NCBI RefSeq assembly: GCF_002025665.1
Contig: NZ_CP018786.1
Location: 4,030,001-4,094,000 of the forward strand
Origin: Chryseobacterium indologenes
Lineage (GTDB): Bacteria; Bacteroidota; Bacteroidia; Flavobacteriales; Weeksellaceae
Direction: 5' to 3'
Length of the DNA: 64,000 nucleotides
Below the pieces are notes generated by a model. It was not told where the DNA came from. It made no database searches and worked only from the letters and a program-made list of their open reading frames with translations. The position numbers and the translations under genes were made by a program. Below, in pieces: positions 51,740-60,254 of this stretch; within the stretch, counting starts at the first letter, position 1, and every line of letters begins with the position of its first letter.

Positions 51740-52381
51740 TCATTTCCACTCTACTTTACCTTCCAGATAGTATACTCTTCCATTGCTCTCATAAAGAAGA
51801 TCATATCCTTGAGAGGTCAGATAAAAATGACATACCTTCATTTCACCGTTTCTGTCTTTAAACTGAAGAACTGCAGGACACATTTTAGCCTGATCCATTT
51901 TCTTTACAATAAGATTAAAATCCTTCTGAATATTTTTTTTATTGTACAGAGACAACATCCGATCATTAATAAAACGAATATATTTTAAAGATGACAGAGG
52001 ATAAGTAATCAACTTAAAAGGCTTTCCTGCAAGCTTCGCAGCATTCTCATTGAAAAAATTCGTGATCGAAATACTATCCTGTGTAATAGTTTTCACCACA
52101 CTTGATTCATATCTCTGACCATCTGCAAATTCCATACTGTATATAGCTTCCATCTTAATGGCAAAACCTTTCCCAGATTTTCTTAAATCTGTAAGATCTG
52201 TAAATTCTTTTCCTTTCTTAATAACGATCAAAACATTTCCTTCTCCGAAATCACAGGTATAAAATTTTTTATAATCAAAAGGTTCTTCTGTTTGGATATT
52301 CACAGTACCATTCGTGGTAATTTGTGAAAAAACACGTACTGAAAACAGGAATAAAAATACTATTAATTTATAATTTTTCAT
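51740..52381 (-). CDS. Secreted hypothetical protein, last gene of desaturase operon
   Basis: A 213-residue protein with a Sec signal peptide (MKNYKLIVFLFLFSVRVFSQ). The mature part is mixed alpha/beta with two cysteine positions (TCDFGEG and MCPAVLQF/ VCHFYL). No family recognised. It begins 7 bp after the desaturase stop and is therefore almost certainly co-transcribed with it. Confidence 0.6.
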   Translation of the reverse strand: MKNYKLIVFLFLFSVRVFSQITTNGTVNIQTEEPFDYKKFYTCDFGEGNVLIVIKKGKEFTDLTDLRKSGKGFAIKMEAIYSMEFADGQRYESSVVKTITQDSISITNFFNENAAKLAGKPFKLITYPLSSLKYIRFINDRMLSLYNKKNIQKDFNLIVKKMDQAKMCPAVLQFKDRNGEMKVCHFYLTSQGYDLLYESNGRVYYLEGKVEWK

Positions 52382-52388
52382 GGTTTGA

Positions 52389-53480
52389 TTATTTACTTAA
52401 TTGTTTCAGGTATTGATAGTGTGAAGCTACAGCATCCACAATACCTTTCTCATGGTATGGAAAATTATTTCTTGCAGCTGCTCTTTTGATTGCAGGAGTA
52501 ATAATAGTATAAACTGTGTGTGGCAGACCTGGAAAAAGATGATGTGCCGCATGGGAATTGAACCCTCCGAAAATCCAGTTGGCGAAACTGTTGGTTGGAT
52601 GATAATCCAATGAAACTGCTAGCTGATGTTCATAATAATCATAAGGTAGATATCCATTTTCATCTGCTTGGGGGAAATCGGTTTCAAGACTCAGGTGAGA
52701 AATAATCAGAGTCAAAACAAAAAATAATGAAATCGTCACATGCATGATAATAAAAGAGATGAAAATTGTCATGACCGAAAAATCTGTAAAAAGCGCTGGC
52801 AGTATCAACATATAACCGAAGTAAGCTAATTTTAGCAGGATAACTTCTGTTACAGATAGGATAGAATGTTTCTGATTTCTGAGATTAGCCAGGTCTTTTT
52901 TCCTTACATAAATAAAATCTTTGATCATAATCCAATGCAAGGTGTAAAAACAATACAGCACAGTAGCATATAAATGTTGATAGGCATGAATTCTTCTTTT
53001 GGGATGATGTACAGACAGACGCAAAAAAATATTATCATCGATATCAGCATCACAGCCATCCACATTAGGAAACACATGATGAGAGGCAATGTGTCTTTTC
53101 CTCCACAATCTTGCATTTACGCCCTGCAGGTTAAATGTGATATAATAAATAATCCGGTTGAGTTTTTTATACTTTGAGAATGTGTTGTGCACACAATCAT
53201 GAGCACAATTAAAAGCCAACAATATTCCGGTAAGCCCTAAAGCAATATAATTCAAAGTTACCAGCCAGTTCTTATCTGATATATAAGGATTGAAAAGATT
53301 GACATACAAAAGCAAAAAGGTAAGAGAATAAAACAGGAATTTTATGATCATCAGTCTTCCTGCCTTTTTAGTCACTTCATCTGTAAGCAATATATTCACC
53401 TCTTCACGCAATTCCGAATAGAAAGGAGAGGTTGCTTTTTTAAATCTGATTTTTGGTTTCATAATCATTATGTTAGTCAT
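52389..53480 (-). CDS. Membrane fatty-acid desaturase
   Basis: A 363-residue integral membrane di-iron desaturase. Three histidine boxes are visible: HDCVHN near residue 96, HIASHH near 131, and NSHAAHHLFPGLPH near 306. Hydrophobic pairs flank them (about 45-90 and 215-265). The third box HxxHH and its position fit front-end/acyl-lipid desaturases. It would introduce a double bond into membrane acyl chains, using an electron donor not encoded here. It lies in a tightly packed operon of envelope proteins. An internal ATG at codon 5 or 7 is an alternative start. Confidence 0.85.
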   Translation of the reverse strand: MTNIMIMKPKIRFKKATSPFYSELREEVNILLTDEVTKKAGRLMIIKFLFYSLTFLLLYVNLFNPYISDKNWLVTLNYIALGLTGILLAFNCAHDCVHNTFSKYKKLNRIIYYITFNLQGVNARLWRKRHIASHHVFPNVDGCDADIDDNIFLRLSVHHPKRRIHAYQHLYATVLYCFYTLHWIMIKDFIYVRKKDLANLRNQKHSILSVTEVILLKLAYFGYMLILPALFTDFSVMTIFISFIIMHVTISLFFVLTLIISHLSLETDFPQADENGYLPYDYYEHQLAVSLDYHPTNSFANWIFGGFNSHAAHHLFPGLPHTVYTIITPAIKRAAARNNFPYHEKGIVDAVASHYQYLKQLSK

Positions 53481-53945
53481 TTAAAAAACAAGGTTAATTC
53501 CTATACCGTAGCGAAATCCTTTAATCGGGAACGGCTTATACGTGTTATATTCAAAGTTGTACCCGAATTCTGCACAAAAGAAATGGTAGAAATTGATTCC
53601 TGCTTTGGGTGAAACCGCATAAGGTGAAACTCCTGCGCCCGCATATAAAGAGGATACTCCGGCACCATCCTGAAACGAAACAACTTTTCTGAAATAATCA
53701 AACTCAGGAATAACCAACAATCTTCTTTCGTCCCACCAGTTAAAGTGACCTCTTAAGCTGTAGTAATTTTTATCCCCATCAGTCAGTTTTGTTCCTATTG
53801 ACCAAAATGCTTTGTTATCCATTGAAGTTCCTTCAATTCTGGTACTGACAAGAATAGCCAGCCATTTTTTTTCTTTGATTTCTTCAAACTGGGCTTTCAG
53901 AAAGCCACAAAGAAATACTGCGGTGATTGCAACAAATTTTTTCAT
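53481..53945 (-). CDS. Small outer-membrane-barrel-like hypothetical protein
   Basis: A 154-residue protein with a signal peptide (MKKFVAITAVFLCGFLKAQ). The body is beta-strand rich with alternating aromatic residues (YYSLRGHFNWWDERRLL, FFCAEFGYNFEYNTY). It ends in phenylalanine within GIGINLVF, a typical outer-membrane barrel C terminus. Its stop abuts the desaturase start with no gap, and its start overlaps the preceding gene by 4 bp. Function unknown. Confidence 0.65.
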   Translation of the reverse strand: MKKFVAITAVFLCGFLKAQFEEIKEKKWLAILVSTRIEGTSMDNKAFWSIGTKLTDGDKNYYSLRGHFNWWDERRLLVIPEFDYFRKVVSFQDGAGVSSLYAGAGVSPYAVSPKAGINFYHFFCAEFGYNFEYNTYKPFPIKGFRYGIGINLVF

Positions 53946-54580
53946 AACTCCTTATTTACTTTTTGTTTTTTAAAATTCCAGTTGATCAAAGGAAGTTTCC
54001 TTCTTCCATTCTCATTCCATCCACCAATCTGGATTCCTCTGAAATCTTTACATTGATTGTACAAACCGATCTGTATTCCTCTGCATTTCTGCCCGATATT
54101 GGCTAATGGTGCTACAGAAATACCTTTCATCTCATGATGCAGGTAAAAAAATGGAGAAACAGACATTCCGTTGGTCACTGCATAAGTGCTGACATTGCTT
54201 GAAATATTGATTTCCAAACCATTGGTAACTGTGGGTTCCATGTTGATGATTGACAACTGCAAACCATTAATGGTATTCATTTTTTCACGGGGAACAATGG
54301 CATAATCATGGTTTCCGGGTGGCTGTAAAGTGAAAAGCATCAATGGCGGAAGAAAAATCCCAACAAAATTGAATCCCATACCTAAGCCATTTACTTTTTT
54401 AGGCTTAAAATGTTCTTCTTCGTCAAAATATTTAAATAAAATTCCGTTGACATTTTTGGCAGTCTTTGAAGGTGAAGCTGCAATCAGTCTTGGTTTCAAA
54501 GAATCTGCTTTTAGCCTGTCTGATGCATAAACCAGACAGTTGGTTAAAAGAACTGCTATTAATAAAATTCGTGTTTTCAT
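53942..54580 (-). CDS. LA_2272-type surface-repeat protein
   Basis: A 212-residue protein with a signal peptide (MKTRILLIAVLLTNCLVYA). Short repeated units of the form N-G-L-x-I-x-x (INGLQLSIIN, TNGLEINISS, FRGIQIGGWN, CRGIQIGLYN) are characteristic of the LA_2272 surface-repeat family. It is the first gene of the desaturase operon, divergent from the helix-turn-helix gene at 54686. A candidate -7 box TAATTTTG lies at 54613-54606. Confidence 0.7.
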   Translation of the reverse strand: MKTRILLIAVLLTNCLVYASDRLKADSLKPRLIAASPSKTAKNVNGILFKYFDEEEHFKPKKVNGLGMGFNFVGIFLPPLMLFTLQPPGNHDYAIVPREKMNTINGLQLSIINMEPTVTNGLEINISSNVSTYAVTNGMSVSPFFYLHHEMKGISVAPLANIGQKCRGIQIGLYNQCKDFRGIQIGGWNENGRRKLPLINWNFKKQKVNKEL

Positions 54581-54661
54581 AATTCGTTATTTTAAAATTA
54601 CAGTTCAAAATTATCAGCGAAAGGCTTAGTTCCGAATGTGAAAAAAAATTAAAAAAAATAC

Positions 54662-54682
54662 TACATTTGTGAAAATCACAAA
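54662..54682. promoter_or_regulatory. -7 box and overlapping palindromic operator of the HTH gene
   Basis: TACATTTG at 54662-54669 fits the plus-strand -7 consensus. It overlaps a perfect inverted repeat TTTGTGA-N3-TCACAAA at 54666-54682 that covers the expected transcription start, 3 bp before the ATG. This position would suit autorepression by the encoded regulator. Confidence 0.55.
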
Positions 54683-54685
54683 ACT

Positions 54686-55615
54686 ATGCACCAGGAAGCT
54701 CTCCTCAAGGAAATCCGAAGAAAAATCGGTGAAAAATCTTTAAATGATGAGATCGCCAACATTCTTAATATCAGCTATGATGCGGCTCACAGAAGAACTT
54801 CTATGAAAGCTAAGTTCAGTTTTGAGGAAGCTCTGGAGCTTGCCAAATACTATCAGATCTCACTGGATCAGTTTTTGGGAACAGAAAATCAATTGGTAGT
54901 CAAGAGAACACAGCCTGTAAAAACTACCGAAGATCTTCTCAACTACTTCGAGAACTCTTTAAAGATTTTGAATGTTTTTCAGAATATTACCAATTCTAAA
55001 GTATTTTATTCAGCAAAAGACATCCCGTTTTTTTATACGATTTCAGATTCAGTGCTCTCCCGTTTCAAGTTTTATGTCTGGATGAATCTACTGAATCAGG
55101 ATAAATTTTTAAGCCCTTTTCACGAATTTAATATGGAGTACCATTCTGTAAAAAATGAAATGCTGAAAGATCTTTATGATAAACAAAATGTAACGGAAAT
55201 ATGGAATGACACCACCATTATGAGTGCATTGAGACAAATTTCATTTTACTATGAAATGGGATTGTTAAAAAAGAATGATGTGGATCTTATTCTGGAGGAT
55301 CTGAGAAAATTGCTGGAAGGACTTGAAATCAAAACACTGGAAAAAAGTAATTTCCAAATCTATGTGAATGATTTAGTCATTTTAAACAACGCTATTCTAT
55401 TCAAAAACGAAGAACAATGTTCCTTTTTTGTACCTTTCAGCATGTTCGGATATATGATGACCAACGATAAAATAACATGTGAAGATTCTTTGAGCTATTT
55501 TGAGCATCAGATCAAAAACTCCAGATCACTGAATGAATCCGGGAACAGAGAAAGGAAAATGTTTTTTAATAAAATGTATGAACAGATTGACCGATTAAAA
55601 CAGAATTTATTATGA
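54686..55615 (+). CDS. Helix-turn-helix transcriptional regulator
   Basis: A 309-residue regulator with an N-terminal DNA-binding segment (LNDEIANILNISYDAAHRRTSMKA, core ILNISYDAAHRR near residue 28) and FSFEEALELAKYYQISLDQFL after it. The remaining 230 residues are helical, probably a sensor or oligomerisation domain. It is divergent from the four-gene envelope/desaturase operon and overlaps the next AraC gene by 4 bp. A perfect inverted repeat lies at its own promoter. Likely targets are itself and the divergent operon (inference). Confidence 0.72.
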   Translation: MHQEALLKEIRRKIGEKSLNDEIANILNISYDAAHRRTSMKAKFSFEEALELAKYYQISLDQFLGTENQLVVKRTQPVKTTEDLLNYFENSLKILNVFQNITNSKVFYSAKDIPFFYTISDSVLSRFKFYVWMNLLNQDKFLSPFHEFNMEYHSVKNEMLKDLYDKQNVTEIWNDTTIMSALRQISFYYEMGLLKKNDVDLILEDLRKLLEGLEIKTLEKSNFQIYVNDLVILNNAILFKNEEQCSFFVPFSMFGYMMTNDKITCEDSLSYFEHQIKNSRSLNESGNRERKMFFNKMYEQIDRLKQNLL

Positions 55616-56418
55616 ATACGCTTCGTAACGGCGAATATTTTGGAGATACCAATCAAAGAGTCAATTTAGATGGATTGACCATCACCGATACGGAGTATAC
55701 TCATCCTTATGTAGACTGGCATTATCATGAAAATGCTTATTTCACTTTTCTTCTTCAGGGGAATATGACGGAAGGAAACAGAAAGGAAGTCTATGGCTGC
55801 TCTGCCGGAACATTATTGTATCATCATTGGGAAGATCCGCATTATAATATTAAACCGGATATTTTCACAAGAGGCTTTCATATTGAGCTTTCGCAAAGCT
55901 GGTTTAACCGGTTTGATATTCAGAAAAATAAAGTGGAAGGCAGTTTTAACATAAAAAATCCGGCTTTAAAACTATTGGTTTATCAGATGTTCAAAGAAAC
56001 CAAAGGTGATGATATTTCATTTGAACTGGCTTTTAATCAACTATTACTAAATCTTTTCGGTCAGTTGACCCATCAAAAAGAAAGCACAGAAAGAAAACCT
56101 TTATGGGTAGGCCAGATTAATGAAATTCTGCATGAAAGCTTTACAGAAAGCCTTAATCTAACAGAACTTTCCAAAATCCTGAACATCCATCCTATTCATC
56201 TCAGCAGGGATTTTCACAAATATTTCCATTGTAACCTGGGTGAATATCTCAGAAAATTAAAACTCAATAAATCTCTTGAGCTTCTTACCTTACCCCATTC
56301 TTTAACGGACATTGCATTAGAATGCGGTTTTTCAGATCAAAGTCATTTTATCAGATGTTTTAAAGAAAATATGGGCATCACTCCTTTGAAATACAGGAAT
56401 CTTTTGAAAACTCATTGA
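55612..56418 (+). CDS. AraC family transcriptional regulator
   Basis: A 268-residue AraC regulator. The N-terminal cupin-like sensor domain (WHYHENAYFTFLLQGNMTEG, near residue 37) precedes the C-terminal double helix-turn-helix (LTELSKILNIHPIHLSRDFHK near 182 and DIALECGFSDQSHFIRCFKENMGITP near 233). It overlaps the upstream HTH gene by 4 bp. Downstream of it, a pair of 14-bp direct repeats spaced 21 bp lies ahead of the SDR gene and is the natural candidate target. Confidence 0.82.
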   Translation: MNTLRNGEYFGDTNQRVNLDGLTITDTEYTHPYVDWHYHENAYFTFLLQGNMTEGNRKEVYGCSAGTLLYHHWEDPHYNIKPDIFTRGFHIELSQSWFNRFDIQKNKVEGSFNIKNPALKLLVYQMFKETKGDDISFELAFNQLLLNLFGQLTHQKESTERKPLWVGQINEILHESFTESLNLTELSKILNIHPIHLSRDFHKYFHCNLGEYLRKLKLNKSLELLTLPHSLTDIALECGFSDQSHFIRCFKENMGITPLKYRNLLKTH

Positions 56419-56445
56419 AATCATTCCGAATAAAATCACCATTCA

Positions 56446-56480
56446 CGATTTGGATACATCATTCCCCGATTCGGCTACAT
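56446..56480 (+). promoter_or_regulatory. Candidate AraC operator upstream of the SDR gene
   Basis: CGATTTGGATACAT (56446-56459) and CGATTCGGCTACAT (56467-56480) are direct repeats with two differences, offset by exactly 21 bp (two helical turns). This is the spacing usual for AraC-type half-sites. The second copy abuts the expected -33 region of a promoter with CATCTTTG at 56500-56507, as for a class II activator. Confidence 0.6.
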
Positions 56481-56538
56481 TTACCTTTTCGTAAGTTTCC
56501 ATCTTTGTACCATCATTTAAACAAAAAAATATTTAAAA

Positions 56539-57378
56539 ATGGAAACAAAAAAAGTATGGTTCGTGACAGGAGCTTCAAAAGGCTTAGGATTCGAGTTGGT
56601 AAAAAAATTACTATCCGAAGGATTTCAGGTTGCTGCTACAAGCCGTACCGTTGAATCCCTGATCTCCTCCATCGGAGAAACTTCAGAAAACTTCCTCCCG
56701 CTCAGTGTCAACATCACAGACAATGATGACATCAAATCTTCTATTGAAAAAACAGTTAAGCATTTCGGACGAATTGATGTAGTGGTCAACAATGCAGGAT
56801 ATGGACAAATCGGAACACTGGAAGAACTGACAGATGAAGAAGCAAGAGAAAATTATGCTGTGAATGTTTTCGGAACATTGAATGTGATCAGAAATGCAAT
56901 GCCTTACCTTCGTGAACAAAGATCAGGAAACATCTTCAATATTTCTTCTGTTGGTGGATATTCTGCTAATTTTCCGGGTTGGGGAATCTATTGCTCTACA
57001 AAATTTGCTGTTGCCGGATTTACGGAAGCTCTGGCTGAGGAAGTAAAAGACTTCGGAGTTCATGCTACGGTTGTTTATCCCGGATATTTCCGTACAGATT
57101 TCTTAACCAAAGATTCGGTGAAAACACCTGCAAATCCTATTCAGGCTTATGAAGCTGCAAGAAATTCGGAACAGGCTCACCTTAACGAAATCAATGGAAA
57201 CCAACCCAATGATCCTGAAAAAGCAGCGGATGTTCTGATCCAGATCAGTAAAGAAAAAAATCCTCCGGTACATTTATTATTAGGGGTAGGAACAGTGGAA
57301 TTCCTGAATAACAAAATTGATATTTTAAAGAAAGACGCTGAGAAATGGGAAAGCCTTACTGTTTCTACAGCAATTTAA
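56539..57378 (+). CDS. Short-chain dehydrogenase/reductase
   Basis: A 279-residue classical SDR. The cofactor motif is TGASKGLGFELVKKL (TGxxxGxG near residue 10), followed by NNAGYG near 84, the catalytic Ser in ISSVGG near 137, and YCSTKFAVAGFTEAL (YxxxK) near 150. Residues after the second strand (SRTVESL) suggest NADPH preference. It oxidises or reduces an unknown small molecule. It follows the AraC gene by 120 bp, with a likely AraC operator in its promoter. Confidence 0.85.
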   Translation: METKKVWFVTGASKGLGFELVKKLLSEGFQVAATSRTVESLISSIGETSENFLPLSVNITDNDDIKSSIEKTVKHFGRIDVVVNNAGYGQIGTLEELTDEEARENYAVNVFGTLNVIRNAMPYLREQRSGNIFNISSVGGYSANFPGWGIYCSTKFAVAGFTEALAEEVKDFGVHATVVYPGYFRTDFLTKDSVKTPANPIQAYEAARNSEQAHLNEINGNQPNDPEKAADVLIQISKEKNPPVHLLLGVGTVEFLNNKIDILKKDAEKWESLTVSTAI

Positions 57379-57390
57379 TCTGCTAATATC

Positions 57391-57493
57391 CTTCGACTCC
57401 GCTCTGACTGACATTCTTCATACTTGATATTTCAATTTATACAGATGAATTAAATATAAAGTTTCACAAAAGTTAGTCAGAGCGGAGCCGAAG
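57391..57493. repeat. Inverted-repeat-flanked intergenic element (MITE-like)
   Basis: Arms 57391-57412 and 57472-57493 are complementary over 22 bp with two mismatches. They contain CCGCTCTGACT and AGTCAGAGCGG, are GC-rich compared with the 59-bp AT-rich centre, and together span 103 bp. No coding content. It is located between the SDR and AraC genes, both rightward. Confidence 0.8.
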
Positions 57494-57544
57494 ACTTATA
57501 AAACCAGGCTTTATACTTTTTACAAAAACAACTAACTTCGTTCT

Positions 57545-58459
57545 ATGAAACAGCCCGTTCGTTTTAATTCTATTTCAGATTTTCATGCTTTCTGTAGCCT
57601 CCCCAATCCTGAGCATCCACTGATCAGTTTGGTAGATTACAGTAAAGTCCGCTATATTGTAGACCACGAAGAACTGAAATGGATTCAGAATTTTTATTCC
57701 ATTGGTCTGAAAAAGAATGTAAGCCCAAAGTTCAATTATGGACAGCAACAATACGATTTCGATTCTGGAGTACTGTGTTTTGTTTCGCCGCAACAATATT
57801 TAAACCTTGAAATCAATCCGGATGTAGAAGTAGAACCTACCGGATTTTTATTGTTGATTCATCCTGATTTTCTGTGGAATACTTCATTAACCAGAAAAAT
57901 AAAATCATATGATTTCTTTAGTTATCAGGTGAAAGAAGCCCTTTTTCTTTCTGATAAGGAAGAGAAAATTCTTATTGATATTTTTAAAAATATTGAACGG
58001 GAATATCAGGCCAATACTGATAGATTCACGCAGGAATTGATCATTGCACAGATTGAATTATTACTGGTTTACTCTGACCGTTTTTATGAAAGACAGTTTT
58101 TCACCAGAAAAAAATCAAGTCACGAATTATTGTACAAATTCGAAGACATTCTTTCTCAATATTTCGAAAGTGGAAATCTCCTTGAAAACGGGATTCCATC
58201 AGTGAAGTGTATTGCCGAACAGATGAATATTTCACCTAATTATCTGGGAACACTTTTACGTCTTCACACCCAGCAAAATACACAACAGCACATTCAGAAT
58301 AAATTAATTGAATCTGCCAAAGAACGTTTAAGCACCACAAGTTTATCTGTAAGTGAAATTGCTTATGAATTAGGATTCGAGCATCCACAGTCTTTCAGTA
58401 AACTCTTCAAACAGAAGACCAATCAGTCTCCGGGTGAATTCCGAAAGTTATTCAATTAG
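57545..58459 (+). CDS. AraC family transcriptional regulator
   Basis: A 304-residue regulator. Its N-terminal sensor domain (about 1-190, LCFVSPQQYLNLEI, GFLLLIHPDFLW) is followed by the C-terminal AraC pair (CIAEQMNISPNYLGTLLRLH near residue 222; SEIAYELGFEHPQSFSKLFKQKTNQSPGEFR near 270, core SEIAYELGFEHP). It lies between the SDR gene and the serine hydrolase gene, either of which may be a target. It differs in its sensor domain from the AraC protein encoded at 55612. Confidence 0.83.
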   Translation: MKQPVRFNSISDFHAFCSLPNPEHPLISLVDYSKVRYIVDHEELKWIQNFYSIGLKKNVSPKFNYGQQQYDFDSGVLCFVSPQQYLNLEINPDVEVEPTGFLLLIHPDFLWNTSLTRKIKSYDFFSYQVKEALFLSDKEEKILIDIFKNIEREYQANTDRFTQELIIAQIELLLVYSDRFYERQFFTRKKSSHELLYKFEDILSQYFESGNLLENGIPSVKCIAEQMNISPNYLGTLLRLHTQQNTQQHIQNKLIESAKERLSTTSLSVSEIAYELGFEHPQSFSKLFKQKTNQSPGEFRKLFN

Positions 58460-58508
58460 ATTTCGTAGAAGATCAATACTACAATAGAAATGTTAATTTC
58501 ATTCTATT

Positions 58509-58535
58509 TTGTGATGAGGAAGTTCTGTATTTTTG
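58509..58535 (+). promoter_or_regulatory. Candidate promoter of the serine hydrolase gene
   Basis: TTG at 58509-58511 and TATTTTTG at 58528-58535 with a 16-bp spacer, slightly short for the Bacteroidota consensus. The ATG follows 19 bp downstream of the -7 box. Confidence 0.4.
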
Positions 58536-58553
58536 TTTAAATACTTCTTTAAA

Positions 58554-60206
58554 ATGAAACCTATTCTATTATTGATCTTTATTTTTACAGTTTATTTCTA
58601 TCAGGGACAAAGTAAAGATATAATCAATGCTGAAAAAACAGAGCATCCCAATCAAAAAAAGTATACCGGGAAAATTGTTTTTCTTACCCAAAACATTGCC
58701 ACGGAAAACCTGAAAGATTCCGATATTGTTCCCTCTACAGTATTGCAGGAGAATGAAGATCTCAGAATTCATGCTTTCTTTGATAACTCTCTGGTCAATT
58801 ATCTTCATCAGCTAGAACCCAGCTGGTCTGTGGATGAATTGCTAAAAAAAGGAAATTATCAATTCTCATTTTACGTAGATGGAAAGCTTATCTATAAAGA
58901 AAATCTTAATACTGGTGCAGGAACTCCGGACCATAAAAAAGTAAAAACCACATTACAAATTCCTCTTATCAGCAGTAAAAATGAAGATTCCTGGGGAAGG
59001 TATTTATGGATGCGTTTTTATATGGCTCATAACGGAATTGATTCACTGACAGCAGGAAATCATATTTTAAAAATTGAAATCAGACCTTATCTCAATACTG
59101 CTACAATCAAAACGGAATCAGTCATTGCAGAAGGACAAATCAATCTTACGGTTCCTGCTCAAAATATTACGGAGCAGCAAATCGCCATCCAACCTATTCA
59201 GCCCAATAGCGGATGGAAGGTGTCACAGGAAAAAATCAATACTGAAACCATCAGAACCCTGAATAAGAAAATTGCAGAAAACAGGTTTAAAAATATCACC
59301 GGAATTGTCGTTATAAAGGGGGGAAAATTACTTCTTGAAGAGTATTTCAACGGGTCTGGAAGAGACTCGTTGCAGGACACACGATCGGTAGGAAAATCTT
59401 TTTCTTCGGCTTTAACGGGGATGGCCATCAAAGAAGGATATCTAAAAAATGAAAACCAGAAACTGAGTGAGTTTTATGACCTGAAGCTTTTTAAAAATTA
59501 TTCTTCTCAAAAAGATAATGTTACCATCGAAAGTTTACTGACAATGAGTTCAGGATTTAACGGGAATGATGAGGATTATGAATCTCCCGGAAATGAAGAA
59601 AATATGTACCCCACTGAAAACTGGGTGAAGTTTACCCTGAATCTACCGATGGCAGAGAATCCCATTGCCAAAAACTGGAATTATTTCACCGCAGGAGTAG
59701 TATTATCCGGAGATATTCTGGATAAAAGTGTTCCACACGGATTAAAGAATTATGCAGATAAAAAGTTGTTTCAACCTCTTGGAATTACAAACTACAAATG
59801 GCAGTTTACACCCCAGCAAAAGCCTTCACTGGCGGGAGGTCTTCGTATGAAAGCACTTGATTTTGCAAAATTCGGGCAATTGTATCAAAATAACGGGATC
59901 TGGAATGGAAAAACCTTATTGAGTAAGGAATGGATTAAGAAATCTTTCACCAATTATTTTACAGACAATCCTGATTTTGAAGGATATGGATATTTATTCT
60001 GGAGAAAGGTTTACACTGTTGGAAACAAAAATTATGAAGCATTCCAATCCAGTGGAAATGGGGGAAATAAAATTATTATTTTTACGGAAATACCTGTTGT
60101 GATCGTGATTACCGCACAAGCTTACAACAAACCTTATGCCCACCAGCAATCTGAAAAAATAGTACAGGACTATCTTTTACCAGCCTTGAATATGAGTAAT
60201 GAATAA
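58554..60206 (+). CDS. Secreted serine hydrolase of the beta-lactamase/DD-peptidase (class C-like) family
   Basis: A 550-residue protein with a signal peptide (MKPILLLIFIFTVYFYQGQS). A roughly 200-residue beta-rich N-terminal domain is followed by a penicillin-binding-type hydrolase domain. SxxK is seen in TRSVGKSFSSAL near residue 283, the tyrosine motif in NWNYFTAGV near 378, and the third motif region QSSGNGGNKII near 500. It acts in the periplasm or outside, on an unknown ester or peptide. I chose the ATG at 58554; an upstream in-frame TTG falls within the promoter. Confidence 0.8.
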   Translation: MKPILLLIFIFTVYFYQGQSKDIINAEKTEHPNQKKYTGKIVFLTQNIATENLKDSDIVPSTVLQENEDLRIHAFFDNSLVNYLHQLEPSWSVDELLKKGNYQFSFYVDGKLIYKENLNTGAGTPDHKKVKTTLQIPLISSKNEDSWGRYLWMRFYMAHNGIDSLTAGNHILKIEIRPYLNTATIKTESVIAEGQINLTVPAQNITEQQIAIQPIQPNSGWKVSQEKINTETIRTLNKKIAENRFKNITGIVVIKGGKLLLEEYFNGSGRDSLQDTRSVGKSFSSALTGMAIKEGYLKNENQKLSEFYDLKLFKNYSSQKDNVTIESLLTMSSGFNGNDEDYESPGNEENMYPTENWVKFTLNLPMAENPIAKNWNYFTAGVVLSGDILDKSVPHGLKNYADKKLFQPLGITNYKWQFTPQQKPSLAGGLRMKALDFAKFGQLYQNNGIWNGKTLLSKEWIKKSFTNYFTDNPDFEGYGYLFWRKVYTVGNKNYEAFQSSGNGGNKIIIFTEIPVVIVITAQAYNKPYAHQQSEKIVQDYLLPALNMSNE

Positions 60207-60254
60207 TCAGTAATGAGTAATGTGGAAAAGTGAAAAGAATTGCTTATTGCAAAA

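Noticed and set aside
57391..57493. Ordinary intrinsic terminator of the SDR gene
   Set aside because: The arms are 59 bp apart and lack a T-tract, so a simple hairpin terminator does not explain the structure.
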